This document shows positions 27,337-36,933 of a stretch of DNA of 64,000 nt, in pieces. Position numbers and translations under genes: made by a program. How positions within the stretch are numbered: the stretch's first letter is position 1; each line of letters begins with the position of its first letter. A model generated the notes under the pieces. That model was not told the DNA's origin and did not search any database. It saw only the letters and a list, made by a program, of their open reading frames with translations. Origin of the DNA: Pseudonocardia sulfidoxydans NBRC 16205 (GTDB lineage Bacteria > Actinomycetota > Actinomycetes > Mycobacteriales > Pseudonocardiaceae); NCBI RefSeq assembly GCF_007989085.1, contig NZ_BJVJ01000018.1, forward strand, positions 26,737 to 90,736, given 5' to 3'.

Positions 27337-28157
27337 GCGCCGGTGTCCGGCTCGTCCGGCCGGAGCACGCCGAAGCCGGCCAGCGTGAGGAGGTGGTCGC
27401 GCTCGGGGCCCTTGACCAGGGCGGCGGCCTTCTCGGGGTCGGTCGGGCCGTCGCCGAACGACGGGCAGTCGGCCGCGAGGGTGCAGACGCCGCACGCGGG
27501 TTTGCGGGCGTGGCAGACGCGGCGGCCGTGGAAGATCACCTCGTGCGAGACGATCGTCCAGTCGCGCTTGGGGACGAGTTCGCCGACGGCGTGCTCGACC
27601 TTGACCGGGTCTTCCTCGGTGGTCCATCCCCAGCGGCGGACGAGCCGGCCGAAGTGGGTGTCGACCGTGATGCCGGGGACGCCGAAGGCGTTGCCCAGCA
27701 CGACGTTGGCGGTCTTGCGGCCGATGCCGGGCAGGGTGACGAGGTCCTCGAGGGTGGCGGGGAGCTCGCCGTCGAACCTGTCGACGACGGCCTGGCCGAG
27801 CCCGATGAGCGACGACGTCTTGTTGCGGTAGAAGCCGGTGGGCCGGATCAGCTCTTCCAGCTCGGTGCGCTCAGCCTGCGCGTAGTCGACCGCCGTGCGG
27901 TACCGCGCGAACAGGGCCGGGGTGACCTCGTTGACGCGTACGTCGGTGGTCTGTGCGGACAGGACGGTGGCGACGGCCAGCTCCAGCGGCGTGGTGAAGT
28001 CGAGCTCGCAGTGCGCGTCCGGGTAGGCGGCGGCGAGCGCGCGCAGCGTCCGTCCGACGCGCCGGGCCCGGCCGATCGGGCTCTCCCCGGCAGCGACACG
28101 GGCCGCGAGCCGCGCCGCGCTGCGCCGGTCCGGGAGGGTCCGGGCGGGGGTGCTCAC
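27333..28157 (-). CDS. nth: Endonuclease III
   Basis: A 274-residue bifunctional DNA glycosylase/AP lyase that removes oxidised pyrimidines. The helix-hairpin-helix [12 protein letters not shown] carries catalytic Lys148, VDTHFGR carries Asp166, and the iron-sulfur cluster is ligated by Cys215, Cys222, Cys225 and Cys231 (C-x6-C-x2-C-x5-C). The first 35 residues are an Arg-rich extension. GTG start. First gene of the nth-tlpA-nudix-marP operon, each gene overlapping the next except the last junction. Confidence 0.96.
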   Translation of the reverse strand: MSTPARTLPDRRSAARLAARVAAGESPIGRARRVGRTLRALAAAYPDAHCELDFTTPLELAVATVLSAQTTDVRVNEVTPALFARYRTAVDYAQAERTELEELIRPTGFYRNKTSSLIGLGQAVVDRFDGELPATLEDLVTLPGIGRKTANVVLGNAFGVPGITVDTHFGRLVRRWGWTTEEDPVKVEHAVGELVPKRDWTIVSHEVIFHGRRVCHARKPACGVCTLAADCPSFGDGPTDPEKAAALVKGPERDHLLTLAGFGVLRPDEPDTGA

Positions 28158-28313
28158 GCTTCGAGACTACGGGCGCCCACCGACAGCTTCCGACCGGATC
28201 CCGACGCCCGGCCCAGCGGGCTCCCCCGACAGGTCACAGATCCATCACGGGACGCGCGGATCGCGGCCCCGGTGCGCGCGTGCGGACGCGGGTGGGGAAT
28301 CATCGGCCGGGTC

Positions 28314-28568
28314 ATGACTGCCTGGCTCTCAGTCCTCGTGCCGCTGCTGGTGATGTTCTTCGCGCTCGGTATGGAGCGTGTGGAGTCCCGGCTGCGCGAC
28401 GCCACCGTGCCCCAGGACGAACTCGACGAGATGCTCGAGCGCCCCCGCCCGGAGGAGGTGCGGGCCATGTTCAAGCAGGGGACGGCCCGCGCTCTGGAGC
28501 TCTTCCGGCTCCGCAACAGACGTCCGGGCAAGCGCAAGCCGGAGGCACAGAGCAAGATCGCGTCGTGA
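28314..28568 (+). CDS. Small single-pass membrane protein (Rv3675-like)
   Basis: An 84-residue protein with an N-terminal hydrophobic helix (LSVLVPLLVMFFALGMERVE), then an acidic and basic cytoplasmic tail ending RRPGKRKPEAQSKIAS. It lies between nth and crp, exactly where mycobacteria encode Rv3675. Function unknown. ATG start. It is divergent from nth. Confidence 0.8.
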   Translation: MTAWLSVLVPLLVMFFALGMERVESRLRDATVPQDELDEMLERPRPEEVRAMFKQGTARALELFRLRNRRPGKRKPEAQSKIAS

Positions 28569-28593
28569 GTGACGACGGCCGACAGGTACGGTT

Positions 28594-28658
28594 CACCCCT
28601 GTAGGGGTGGTACTCGGGGTGGTGTCTCGTCGCAGTGCGGGGCCGTACCCCCTAGACT
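28594..28658 (+). promoter_or_regulatory. Dyad and -10 element upstream of crp
   Basis: A 16-bp dyad CACCCCTGTAGGGGTG (7-bp arms) lies at 28594-28609, and TAGACT at 28653-28658 is a good actinobacterial -10 hexamer 52 bases before the crp start. The dyad does not match the TGTGA-N6-TCACA CRP site. It may be an operator or the end of the preceding small gene. Confidence 0.45.
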
Positions 28659-28710
28659 GACGCGCCGATGATCCGCGTCGTGGGGCGGGGATGACATGAG
28701 GAGCGGGAAC

Positions 28711-29385
28711 GTGGACGAGGTTCTGATCCGCGCCGGGATCTTCCAGGGCGTGGAACCACATGCGGCGGAGGTGCTCGCCCAGGCGCTGGAGACCGCCGAG
28801 TTCCCGCGTGGGCATGTCATCTTCTCCGAGGGCGAGCCGGGTGACCGGCTCTACATCATCGGCAGCGGCAAGGTGAAGATCGGCCGCAAGTCCCCGGACG
28901 GCCGGGAGAACCTGCTGATGGTCGCCGGTCCGTCGGACATGTTCGGCGAGCTGTCGATCTTCGACCCGGGGCCCCGCACGTCGTCGGCCTCCGCGGTGAC
29001 CGAGGTCCGCGCCTACACGATGGACCGCGGTGCGCTGCGCGAGTGGATCGGCAAGCGCCCGGAGATCGCCGAGCAGCTGCTGCGCGTGCTGGCCCGTCGC
29101 CTGCGCCGCACCAACAACATGCTGGCCGACCTGATCTTCACCGACGTTCCCGGCCGCGTGGCGAAGTCGCTGCTGCAGCTGGCGCGCCAGTTCGGGTCGC
29201 AGGAGTCGGGTCTGCTGCGGGTCACGCACGACCTGACGCAGGAGGAGATCGCCCAGCTCGTCGGCGCGTCGCGCGAGACCGTCAACAAGGCGCTGGCCGA
29301 CTTCGCCCACCGCGGCTGGCTGCGGCTCGAGGGCAAGAGCGTCCTCATCCTGGAGCCCGAGCGGCTCGCCCGCCGCGCCCGCTGA
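28711..29385 (+). CDS. crp: cAMP receptor protein-type regulator
   Basis: A 224-residue CRP/FNR regulator, the same length as mycobacterial CRP (Rv3676). The cyclic-nucleotide pocket includes [20 protein letters not shown], with the Glu-Leu and Arg-Thr-Ser residues that hold cAMP. The winged helix is [20 protein letters not shown], with a recognition helix essentially identical to the mycobacterial one, so a TGTGA-type site is expected. I chose GTG 28711 over the ATG 15 bases earlier: GAGGAG sits 7 bases before it, and it matches the family N-terminus. Confidence 0.95.
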   Translation: MDEVLIRAGIFQGVEPHAAEVLAQALETAEFPRGHVIFSEGEPGDRLYIIGSGKVKIGRKSPDGRENLLMVAGPSDMFGELSIFDPGPRTSSASAVTEVRAYTMDRGALREWIGKRPEIAEQLLRVLARRLRRTNNMLADLIFTDVPGRVAKSLLQLARQFGSQESGLLRVTHDLTQEEIAQLVGASRETVNKALADFAHRGWLRLEGKSVLILEPERLARRAR

Positions 29386-29428
29386 AACCGTTGGCAGGGG
29401 ACTCCCCCGCCGTGTGAGGGTGGTGGGC

Positions 29429-30679
29429 GTGTCCGTCACGCTCGCCGACTACCGCGCCGCCGTCCGCACTCCCGGTGCGGCACTGCCGGTCGCGGGGTCG
29501 GCGCTGGGCCGGTTGCCCATCGCGATGTACGGCCTCGCCGTCCTGCTGTACGTGCAGCGGACGACGGGGTCGTTCGCGTCGGCGGGGCTGGTGTCGGCGG
29601 GCATCCTGATCGGGATGTCGGTCGGCGCGGTCGCGCAGGGCCGGATCATGGACCGTCGCGGCCCCGCGGTGCTCCTGCTCGTCGTCGCCGGACTGTTCGC
29701 GACGACGTCCGCGCTGCTGCTGGTGCTCATCGCCACCGACAGACCCGTCGCAGTGCTGGTGGCCGCCGCGGCGCTGTCGGGCGCGACGATGCCCGCGCTG
29801 CCCGGCGCGTCCCGGTCGCTGTGGACGGCGCTGCTGCCACCCGGTCCGCGGCGCGAGGCCGGTTACGGCTACGAGGCCATCAGTCTCGAGGTGTTCTTCA
29901 TCCTGGGCCCGGCGGTCGCCGCGTTCCTGGTCACGGCCCCGTGGCCGGGCACGGGGGCGGTGGTCGCGGTCGCGGCGATGGTCGTCGGCACCGTGGTGTT
30001 CGCGTGCAGCCCCGTGGTGCGCGCGGTCCGCGGCAGCATCCGCACCGGGCGCCGGTCGCTGCTCGGTGTGCTGGCCCGGCCCGGTCTGCGGATCGTGGCG
30101 CTGGCGTCGCTGGGGTTCGGTGTCGTCATCGGCAGCGTCGAGGTCGGGGTGCCCGCGGTGACCGCGGCGGCCGGGTCGGCGGCGCTCGGGGGCGTGCTGC
30201 TGTCCGCGTGGTCGGTGACGTCGGTGCTCGGCGGGATCGGCTATGCCGCCCGGCCCTGGCCGCGGTCGCTGCACCAGCGGCTGCCGGTGCTGCTCGTGGG
30301 GTTCGCGTTGGTCGTCGGCGGGATGGCGGCCGCGGCGGCGACGGGCTCGGTCCTCGCGACGGTCCTGGTGATGCTGCTCGCCGGGGCGCTCATCACCCCG
30401 CAGACCACGGCGCACTCCGTCGCCATCGACGTCGTCGTGGACGAGCGATCGGGCACCGAGGCGTTCGGGTGGGTCGTCACGGCGGCGACCGTGGGCATCG
30501 CGGCGGGCCAGTCGCTGGCCGGGGTGGTCGTCGAGGCGGTCGGCCCGCACGCGGCGTTCCTCGTCGGCGGGGCGGGCGGGCTGCTGCTCGCCGCCGTCGT
30601 ATGGCTGGGGAAGGCCGCGGTCCGGGCCGAGCCCGGCGGGGTCAGCGAGCGGCTCGCAGATAGTCCAGCTGCGCCTTGA
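29429..30679 (+). CDS. MFS transporter
   Basis: A 416-residue integral membrane protein with about 12 hydrophobic helices. GRLPIAMYGLAVLLYVQR at the N-terminus and RIMDRRGPAVLLLVV (motif-A-like) identify the major facilitator superfamily. GASRSLWTALLPPG resembles a subgroup of uncharacterised actinobacterial transporters. Substrate unknown. Several GTG codons cluster at the start; the one at 29429 has AGGGTGG just upstream. Its 3' end overlaps the convergent metallo-beta-lactamase gene by 38 bases. Confidence 0.82.
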   Translation: MSVTLADYRAAVRTPGAALPVAGSALGRLPIAMYGLAVLLYVQRTTGSFASAGLVSAGILIGMSVGAVAQGRIMDRRGPAVLLLVVAGLFATTSALLLVLIATDRPVAVLVAAAALSGATMPALPGASRSLWTALLPPGPRREAGYGYEAISLEVFFILGPAVAAFLVTAPWPGTGAVVAVAAMVVGTVVFACSPVVRAVRGSIRTGRRSLLGVLARPGLRIVALASLGFGVVIGSVEVGVPAVTAAAGSAALGGVLLSAWSVTSVLGGIGYAARPWPRSLHQRLPVLLVGFALVVGGMAAAAATGSVLATVLVMLLAGALITPQTTAHSVAIDVVVDERSGTEAFGWVVTAATVGIAAGQSLAGVVVEAVGPHAAFLVGGAGGLLLAAVVWLGKAAVRAEPGGVSERLADSPAAP

Positions 30680-31442
30680 CCGAGCTGTCCGCGGCCGGCC
30701 ACAGCACCGTGTCGACGTCCGCGTACACGATCTCGACGACCTGCCGCGGCGTCGCGTCCGGGCCGAGGGTCTCCAGGGCTGCCCGGACCTGGGCCAGGCG
30801 CTCCTCGCGGTGCGCGAGGTAGGTGCGGGCGGCGGCGGGCGCATCGGCCAGCTCGGGGCCGTGGCCGGGCAGGACGTCGGTCCCGTCGGCCAGCTCGCCC
30901 AACAGTTTCAGCGAGTCCAGGTAGGGGCCGAGGGAGCCGTCGGGCTCGGCGATGACGGTCGTGCCGCGACCGAGGATGGTGTCGCCGGTCAGCACTGCGG
31001 GACCCGGGTCTCCGGGGCCGTCGAGGACGAGCGAGATCGAGTCGGCGGTGTGCCCCGGAGTGGCCAGGATGCGCAGCTCGACCCCCGCGGCCGCGACGAC
31101 GTCGCCGTGCGCCAACGCCTCCGACCCCAGCACCAGCGACGGGTCGAGCGCCCGCACCGGCGCCCCCGTCAGCTCGGCGAACCGGCGCGCGCCACCCGCG
31201 TGGTCGTGATGGTGGTGCGTGAGGATCACCAGCTCGACCCGGCCCTGCGCCGCAACCCGCGTGAGGTGCTCCTCGTCGTCCTCCCCCGGGTCGACGACGA
31301 TGCAGCGCTCCTCGCCCGGCGCCCGCAGCACCCAGGTGTTGGTGCCCTCCAGCGTCATCGGCGACGGGTTGCGCGCCAACAGGACCGACGCCAGTGGCGT
31401 GACCTCGCGCAGCACCTCGTAGGCGGGATGGACGGCGGTCAT
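30642..31442 (-). CDS. Metallo-beta-lactamase fold hydrolase (Rv3677c-like)
   Basis: A 266-residue MBL-fold protein. The dinuclear metal motif THHHHDHAGG is at residues 75-84; LATPGHTADSISL and LTGDTILGRG supply further ligands, and DVLPGHGPE closes the site. The C-terminal LACTB2-like helical domain (YLAHREERLAQVRAAL) suggests a hydrolase of thioesters or nucleic-acid-related substrates. The ATG overlaps the stop of the upstream NUDIX gene and has GGAGG in front. It corresponds to the gene next to crp in mycobacteria. Confidence 0.9.
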   Translation of the reverse strand: MTAVHPAYEVLREVTPLASVLLARNPSPMTLEGTNTWVLRAPGEERCIVVDPGEDDEEHLTRVAAQGRVELVILTHHHHDHAGGARRFAELTGAPVRALDPSLVLGSEALAHGDVVAAAGVELRILATPGHTADSISLVLDGPGDPGPAVLTGDTILGRGTTVIAEPDGSLGPYLDSLKLLGELADGTDVLPGHGPELADAPAAARTYLAHREERLAQVRAALETLGPDATPRQVVEIVYADVDTVLWPAADSSVKAQLDYLRAAR

Positions 31443-32236
31443 CGGTGGCCTCCAGCGGGTGCGTGCCCGGACGCGACGTGGAGGTCGTAGCCCTCGTCGC
31501 CGGGGAGCAGGACGTCGGGCAGACCCTCGACGACCATCGGCAGGATCGAGCTGATCGCGCCCGTGGGCGCGGCGGCGTGCAGTGAGGCGGCGTCGGGGAA
31601 CGCGGCGATGTCGGTCAGGATCGTCCGGGTCGGGCGCATGAGCCCGATCTCGCCGTCGCGGAACGCCGTCAGCGCCGCCGCCGGCGTCCACCACGTGGCC
31701 TCGACGGCTTCCGTCGTCTGCGCGTCGGCTTCCTGGCCGGGTGGGACGATCGCGGTGAAGAACGCGGTGTCGTAGCGACGGGGCTGCACGATCGGGGTGA
31801 TCCAGCGCGCCCACGGATGCAGGAGGTCGGCGCGGACCCGCAGCCCCAGTCCGGTGAGCACGTCGCCGAACACCCGCCGGCGCTGCGCGACGTCGTCGCG
31901 GGCCCGCGCGAGCACCCCGGCGTCGACGGAGGCGCCGTCGGCGAGCAGGACCCCGCACTCCTCGAACGTCTCGCGCACCGCGGCCAGCACGAACCCGGCC
32001 GCCTCGTCGGCGGTGCAGCCCAACCGCTCCGCCCACCACGCAGGCTCCGGACCCTCCCACGCGACCGCACGGTCCGACGCGTCGACGCCGCCGCCCGGGA
32101 AGACCGTCATCCCCCCGGCGAACGCCATGCCCTTCACCCGGCGCTGCAGGAACACCTGCAACCTGCCGTCGGGGCCGTCACGAAGCAGCAGGACGGTGGC
32201 CGCGGGCCGCGGCATCACGGGCTCAGCGGCATTCAC
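31439..32236 (-). CDS. NUDIX hydrolase, long-box type
   Basis: A 265-residue NUDIX-family protein. MTVFPGGGVDASDR begins the box, and RETFEECGVLL ends it, with an insertion of about 30 residues (EGPEPAWWAERLGCTADEAA) between. This layout is known from actinobacterial NUDIX proteins close to the Rv3677c-type MBL gene. Metal-binding glutamates are present. Substrate unknown. The GTG giving VNAAEPVMPRP is used as start. Coupled to the MBL gene through ATGA. Confidence 0.85.
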   Translation of the reverse strand: MNAAEPVMPRPAATVLLLRDGPDGRLQVFLQRRVKGMAFAGGMTVFPGGGVDASDRAVAWEGPEPAWWAERLGCTADEAAGFVLAAVRETFEECGVLLADGASVDAGVLARARDDVAQRRRVFGDVLTGLGLRVRADLLHPWARWITPIVQPRRYDTAFFTAIVPPGQEADAQTTEAVEATWWTPAAALTAFRDGEIGLMRPTRTILTDIAAFPDAASLHAAAPTGAISSILPMVVEGLPDVLLPGDEGYDLHVASGHAPAGGHR

Positions 32237-32317
32237 CGAACCGACGTTATCCTTCCGCCGCGGCGCGCCGCAGCATGAGCGACGCCACGCGCCGCGTCTC
32301 CGGGCAGGATGGCGCCC

Positions 32318-33205
32318 ATGGACCGACTGCGGATGGGACTCGTCGGAGCCGGGCCCTGGGCGACGACCGTGCACGCCGCCGCGATCGAGGCGCACCCCGT
32401 CGCCGAGCTCGCCGGTGTGTGGGCGCGGCGCCCCGAGGCGGCCGCCGCCGTCGCCGAGGGCACGTCGGCGCGGGTGCACACGTCGTTCGACGACCTGGTC
32501 GCCGACGTCGACGCCGTCGCCTTCGCGGTACCGCCCGCCGTGCAGGGGGAGCTCGCGCCGCGGGCCGTCGCCGCCGGGAAGCACGTCGTGCTGGAGAAGC
32601 CGCTGGCCGCCGACCTCGCCACCGCCGAACGCCTCGCGCAGGCCGTCACCGACGCGGGCGTCGTGTCCGCGGTCGTGCTCACGCTGCGATTCGACGCAGA
32701 GGTCCGCGCCTGGGTCGACTCGCTGCCCGCGGGCCCGGCCGGACCCGACACCGTCGGCGTCGGTCGCTGGTTCTCCGGAGCCCTGCTGGGCGGGCCGTTC
32801 GCCGGGTCGGCGTGGCGGGCCGAGCACGGCGCACTGCTCGACGTCGGGCCCCACGTCATCGACCTGCTCGACGCCGCCCTCGGCCCCGTCACCGGAGTCG
32901 ACTGGGCGAACCGCGCCGACGCCCTGTGGACCTTCGGCATGACCCACACCGGCGGCGCGCGCAGCACCGTCTCCATGTCGCTGCGGGTCGCGATCGACCC
33001 CACCGAGTTCGAGATCGGGATGTTCGGCGGCACCGGCCGGCACGTCCTCACCAGCCGTCCCGACGACGCCACCGTCCCCTACTCGACGCTGCTCGACGAG
33101 TTCGTCGCCGACGTCGCTGCCGGCCGCACGGACGGCCCCTGCTCCGCCGCCCGCGGCCTGCACCTGCAGCGGATCACCGAGCAGGTCGCGGCCGCGGCGG
33201 GCTGA
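32318..33205 (+). CDS. Gfo/Idh/MocA-family oxidoreductase
   Basis: A 295-residue NAD(P)-dependent enzyme. The N-terminal Rossmann motif is LVGAGPWATTVHAAA; FAVPPAVQGELAPRAVAAGK with HVVLEKPLA is the signature nucleotide/catalytic block, including the EKP lysine. The C-terminal domain contains LLDVGPHVIDLLDAALG, with the His often acting in catalysis. Substrate is unknown, probably a sugar or polyol. The ATG at 32318 has AGGATGG upstream; an ATG 9 bases earlier is possible. Confidence 0.85.
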   Translation: MDRLRMGLVGAGPWATTVHAAAIEAHPVAELAGVWARRPEAAAAVAEGTSARVHTSFDDLVADVDAVAFAVPPAVQGELAPRAVAAGKHVVLEKPLAADLATAERLAQAVTDAGVVSAVVLTLRFDAEVRAWVDSLPAGPAGPDTVGVGRWFSGALLGGPFAGSAWRAEHGALLDVGPHVIDLLDAALGPVTGVDWANRADALWTFGMTHTGGARSTVSMSLRVAIDPTEFEIGMFGGTGRHVLTSRPDDATVPYSTLLDEFVADVAAGRTDGPCSAARGLHLQRITEQVAAAAG

Positions 33206-33214
33206 GCGGGGACC

Positions 33215-36200
33215 TCAGCCCACGAGATCGGGCGGGTTGTCGTCGCCGTCGTCGCGACCGCTGCGCGGTCGCTCCCGGGCCGCCAGCTCGGCGTGCAGCA
33301 GACGCAGCAGGTCGCGCTCGGTGGCGGTCAGCGTCGACATGGGATCGACGACCTCCCCCGACCCGTCGCCCTGGTCGACCTGCGCGGCTGCGTCCGAGGA
33401 CGCCTCCGTGTCGTCCACCGGGGCTTCGGACGTCGTCGACCCGGGTGCCGGGGCATCGGGCACCGCGCGGACCCGGCGCGGCGCCGGCCGCGGGGCGGGC
33501 CGGGGCGCCGGCGAGTCGTCGGCGGCAGGCTCCTCCCTGCCGTCGGCGGACGGCCCCGGCTCGTCGTCCGCGGCGCCGATCGTCGGGATCGGCACCGGCC
33601 GTGGCCGCACCGGGGCGGGCCCGGGCGCCTCGACGGGCCGCGGAGGTGTCGTCTCCGCCGCGGCGTGCGTCGGCTCCTCGACGACGACGTCGCCCACCCC
33701 GAGCGGGTCGTTCGGGTCGACGTGCAGGTCCGACGCGCCGCCCCGCTCCCGGACGCTCGTGACGCGCCGCGGCACCGACTCGGCGAACAGATCGTCACCG
33801 GACACCGCGGAGTCGCCGTCGCCGCCGAAGGGGCGCAGGAACCGCGCCGCGTGCGACGACCGGCGCGGCAGTGCCGCCTCCGTGCCGCTGCGGCGGGGCA
33901 GGCCCTCCGGCGGGGTGGTGGCGTCGCCCTCGGTGGGCGTCGGCGCCGGTGGCGGGGGTCCGTCGGGCCCCGGCTCGTCCGCCGACACCGCCCGGAAGCT
34001 GCCCGTGGGCTCCAGCAGCGGGTCGAGCAACGGCGTGCGCAGCGGCCCCATCAGCGGGTCGTGCATCTCCGCCAGCAACGGCGGGTCCTCGTCGGACGGG
34101 CCGACGGCCGGCACCCCCGACAGCGGTGTCGGTGCGCTCGGATCGTCGTCGCGGCCGACCACGCGCAGCACACGTTCGACGCGACCCTCCTCGGGGCCGT
34201 CGTCGACCGGCGCCGCGTCAGCGGCCCGGTGCCCAGCCTGGTCGGCAGGACGCTCGTCGAGCTCCTCGTCCGGCTCCTCGGCGCGGCGGCGGGAGCGGGG
34301 GGCGGGCTCCTCGGCGCGGCGGTGGGACCGCGGGGCGGGTTCGTCGTCGGACGGGGCGAAACCGTCGGGTCCTGAACGGGACAGCGGCGCGACCGGCCGT
34401 GACCCGGCGGGTGGGGCGTCCGGCGCGAAGCCGCGGTGCTCGGGCGGGATCCCGTCGAGGCTCTGTGGCACAACAGGCTTCGGAGTCCCGGCCGGAGGTG
34501 TACGCGACGCGTCGTGACGGCCTGGCGCGCGGACGTTGTCGGGCGGTGTTGTGGGCGGGGGGCGTTTCGTCGCACCGGCGCCGGGGCCCGCGGGCGGCAC
34601 GTCGGGACCCGGGAGAGCGGTGAACGCGGCCGTCACGGGCTCGGCGGCCTGCGCCGCGTCGTCTGCGGGGCGCTCCGGGGCGCGGGCCTGCGGCTGCTCG
34701 TGGGCGAGGGGAGCGGCCTGCGGGCCGGGGCCGGGATCGGGGCGCCGGTGCTGCTCGGGTGTGCCGACGCGGCCGTCGTCCGCGAGGTCAGGGCCGCGGT
34801 CGCCGTGCCCGGGGTCCGCGGCCGCCGGCTCCCCGGCTCGGGGGTCGGCGCCGCGGGGCTCGGCGGGTCGCGAGTCGGCAGGGCGTGAGTCGGTAGGGCG
34901 TGAGTCGGCGGGGCGCGAGTCGGCGGGGTGATCGGTAGGGCGTGAGTCGACGGGGCGATTGGCAGGGCGCGAGTCGACGGGGCGTGAGTCGACGGGGCGA
35001 TCGGCGGGGCGTGAATCGACGGGGCGATCGGCGGGGCGTGAATCGACGGGGCGATCGGCAGGGCGCGAGTCGGAAGGGTGCGAGTCGACGGGGCGATCGG
35101 TAGGACGATCGACGGGGCGGTCGGTAGCGCGCTCCGTCGGCCGCGGGTCGGCCGGTTGCGGCGCTGCGGGGCGGCGCTCGGCCGGGGCGACACCACCGGT
35201 GTCCTCGCCGGTGGACGTCCGGGCGGCGACACCGTTGGCAACCCCGTTGACCGGCCTGCCACCGGTCCCCGGACCGTCGACGTCCGGCCGGGAGGGGACA
35301 GGGCGGGGTGCCGGCGGTGCGGCCGCGTGCCCGCCGCTGTCGCCGACCGGCGACCGCTCGGGATCGCGCACGCCGTTCACCGGCGTAGCCGCGTCGGCCC
35401 GCTCGTCGGCACGCCGGCGCCGCGGCATCGGCGGCCCGGCAGGCCGGTGCGTGCCGTTGGTCTCGATCGGGGCCGTCGGGGGCGCGTCGGCACGGGCGAT
35501 CCCGCTCGGGTCGACGGCCGCCGGGAGCGATGGTGCGACAGGCCGTGCGAGCTCGGGACCCGCGTCGGCACCCGGCCTCACCTGCCGCAACGGGCGCCCG
35601 GTCCGCGAGACGGACGGCACCACGGCGATCAGACCCGTCGCCGGTGGGCCGGGCGGATCGAGGGGGGCGGCCGGCGCGGGTGAGGGCACCGGGCGGGCCG
35701 TGCTGAGCGCCTCACCGTGGTAGGCGGGCAGCGCCGACCCGGCGACGAACACCTCCACACCCACCGCGAGCCCGACCCGCTGCAGCGTCGCCGACAGCCG
35801 GTAGGCCAGGACGTCGGCGGCATGATCCTCGGGCCCCGGCGTCCCGGGGATCTCGACGAGCAGCACCGGGTGCGGCACCGGCCCGGGAGCGCTGCCGGCG
35901 GGGGTGGTGCGCCACGTCAGCCAGCTGTGCCCGCCGCCCGGGCGGTGCGCCGACAGTGCCTCCGCGATCCGCGCGGACAGCCCGGGGACGTCGGTGTCGG
36001 CGCGGAAGCGGTGCCCCGTGCCGTTCTCGGGGGCGGCCGGGGGCAGGAGCCGGTCGGCGTCGAGATCCACGCGGACCCTCGCGGCGGCCGCGACCAGCGT
36101 CTCGCGCACGCCCGGCGGCAGCTGGGCGGCGACGGCGACGAGCGCCGCCGTGAGCAGCTCGAACGCGGGCGCGTCCTCGCCGACGGCGACGAGCTCGCGG

Positions 36201-36289
36201 CACGTGGCCAGCAGATCGTCGTCGACCCGTCCTGCGAGTGCGAGCAGCAGCTCGTGGGTGGTCAGGGCCGTGGCCTGCAGTTCCGCCAC
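33215..36289 (-). CDS. Very long Pro/Asp/Arg-rich protein with conserved N-terminal domain
   Basis: A 1024-residue protein. Residues 1-190 are folded: THELLLALAGRVDDDLLATC begins a helical domain also seen in the next gene upstream, and LTWRTTPAGS..HPVLLVEIPG suggests a beta core. The rest is predicted disordered. Residues about 385-475 repeat DSRPADRPV units; the tail is acidic and ends TATERDLLRLLHAELAARER, a likely helix. No transmembrane segment. The GTG start has a perfect AAGGAGG five bases before it. Function unknown; the layout recalls a scaffold, not an enzyme. Confidence 0.75.
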   Translation of the reverse strand: MAELQATALTTHELLLALAGRVDDDLLATCRELVAVGEDAPAFELLTAALVAVAAQLPPGVRETLVAAAARVRVDLDADRLLPPAAPENGTGHRFRADTDVPGLSARIAEALSAHRPGGGHSWLTWRTTPAGSAPGPVPHPVLLVEIPGTPGPEDHAADVLAYRLSATLQRVGLAVGVEVFVAGSALPAYHGEALSTARPVPSPAPAAPLDPPGPPATGLIAVVPSVSRTGRPLRQVRPGADAGPELARPVAPSLPAAVDPSGIARADAPPTAPIETNGTHRPAGPPMPRRRRADERADAATPVNGVRDPERSPVGDSGGHAAAPPAPRPVPSRPDVDGPGTGGRPVNGVANGVAARTSTGEDTGGVAPAERRPAAPQPADPRPTERATDRPVDRPTDRPVDSHPSDSRPADRPVDSRPADRPVDSRPADRPVDSRPVDSRPANRPVDSRPTDHPADSRPADSRPTDSRPADSRPAEPRGADPRAGEPAAADPGHGDRGPDLADDGRVGTPEQHRRPDPGPGPQAAPLAHEQPQARAPERPADDAAQAAEPVTAAFTALPGPDVPPAGPGAGATKRPPPTTPPDNVRAPGRHDASRTPPAGTPKPVVPQSLDGIPPEHRGFAPDAPPAGSRPVAPLSRSGPDGFAPSDDEPAPRSHRRAEEPAPRSRRRAEEPDEELDERPADQAGHRAADAAPVDDGPEEGRVERVLRVVGRDDDPSAPTPLSGVPAVGPSDEDPPLLAEMHDPLMGPLRTPLLDPLLEPTGSFRAVSADEPGPDGPPPPAPTPTEGDATTPPEGLPRRSGTEAALPRRSSHAARFLRPFGGDGDSAVSGDDLFAESVPRRVTSVRERGGASDLHVDPNDPLGVGDVVVEEPTHAAAETTPPRPVEAPGPAPVRPRPVPIPTIGAADDEPGPSADGREEPAADDSPAPRPAPRPAPRRVRAVPDAPAPGSTTSEAPVDDTEASSDAAAQVDQGDGSGEVVDPMSTLTATERDLLRLLHAELAARERPRSGRDDGDDNPPDLVG
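34868..35133 (-). repeat. In-frame coding repeat (DRPVDSRPA units)
   Basis: About 265 bases of imperfect 27-bp and shorter units built on GAATCGACGGGGCGATCGGC as read on the + strand. They encode alternating DRPVDSRPA and DSRPA peptides. The multiple of three keeps the frame, so copy number could vary between strains without breaking the protein. Confidence 0.85.
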
Positions 36290-36322
36290 CTGTCCTCCTT
36301 CACCGTGCTCGCCGGGCTCGCG

Positions 36323-36931
36323 TCAGGTCGACGCGCCCACCGTGGCGCCGGTCGACGACCACATCTGGGCGGAGCCCACGATCGCGGCCTTGTGGTACGG
36401 CGGTGGATCGAGGTCGACCGGGAGCACCTCGACGCACGGGGTGCGGTCGCCGTGTGCCCTCAGCAGCCGTTGCAGTGTGCCCGCAAGCGCCCACGGACGG
36501 TCGCCGCCGAGGACGACGAGCACCGTCCGCTCGCCGAACGGTCCCGAACGGACACTCCGCAGGACTTCCTCGACGCCCGCCGTGCCGCGGGCGACGGCAA
36601 GGACGCCGAGCGTCGCCGCGTCGTAGCCGTCCGGCGCCGCGCGGAACTCGAACGGGGGACGTTCCGCCGACTGGATCGGCAGGACCGCCCGGACGGCGCG
36701 GCGAACGGCTGCGTCGTCACCGGCTCCCGTCACGAGCAGTGAACGCTCGTGGTCGGTGATGCCCACCCGGTTGCGCAGCAGCGCGCGCGGCAACGTCGCG
36801 GCCACGGCGGCGCGGCCGTGGTCGGTGTCGTCGGCCAGCCAGTCGCGCAGGCGCCAGGTGACGTCGTCGGGCAGCCGCCCCGCGAGATGGAGCAGCAGCT
36901 CGTGACACGCGGCGACGGCCTGCCCGGTCAC
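36323..36931 (-). CDS. Protein sharing an N-terminal domain with the long Pro-rich protein
   Basis: A 202-residue soluble protein. CHELLLHLAGRLPDDVTWRL at residues 9-28 parallels THELLLALAGRVDDDLLATC in the downstream long protein, so the two share an ancestral helical domain. The second half (RTVLVVLGGDRPWALAGTLQ, then VEVLPVDLDPPPYH) has an alpha/beta look. Family not recognised. It lies 33 bases upstream of the long gene in the same direction and starts at GTG just after ridA, so all may be cotranscribed. Confidence 0.7.
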   Translation of the reverse strand: MTGQAVAACHELLLHLAGRLPDDVTWRLRDWLADDTDHGRAAVAATLPRALLRNRVGITDHERSLLVTGAGDDAAVRRAVRAVLPIQSAERPPFEFRAAPDGYDAATLGVLAVARGTAGVEEVLRSVRSGPFGERTVLVVLGGDRPWALAGTLQRLLRAHGDRTPCVEVLPVDLDPPPYHKAAIVGSAQMWSSTGATVGAST

Positions 36932-36933
36932 GG

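Noticed and set aside
30642..30679. Convergent 38-base overlap between MFS and MBL genes as possible antisense control
   Set aside because: Short convergent overlaps are common in dense actinobacterial genomes; nothing else supports regulation.
34868..35133. Regular repeat that might be CRISPR or a phase-variable promoter
   Set aside because: It is an in-frame coding repeat of a Pro/Asp/Arg-rich protein.
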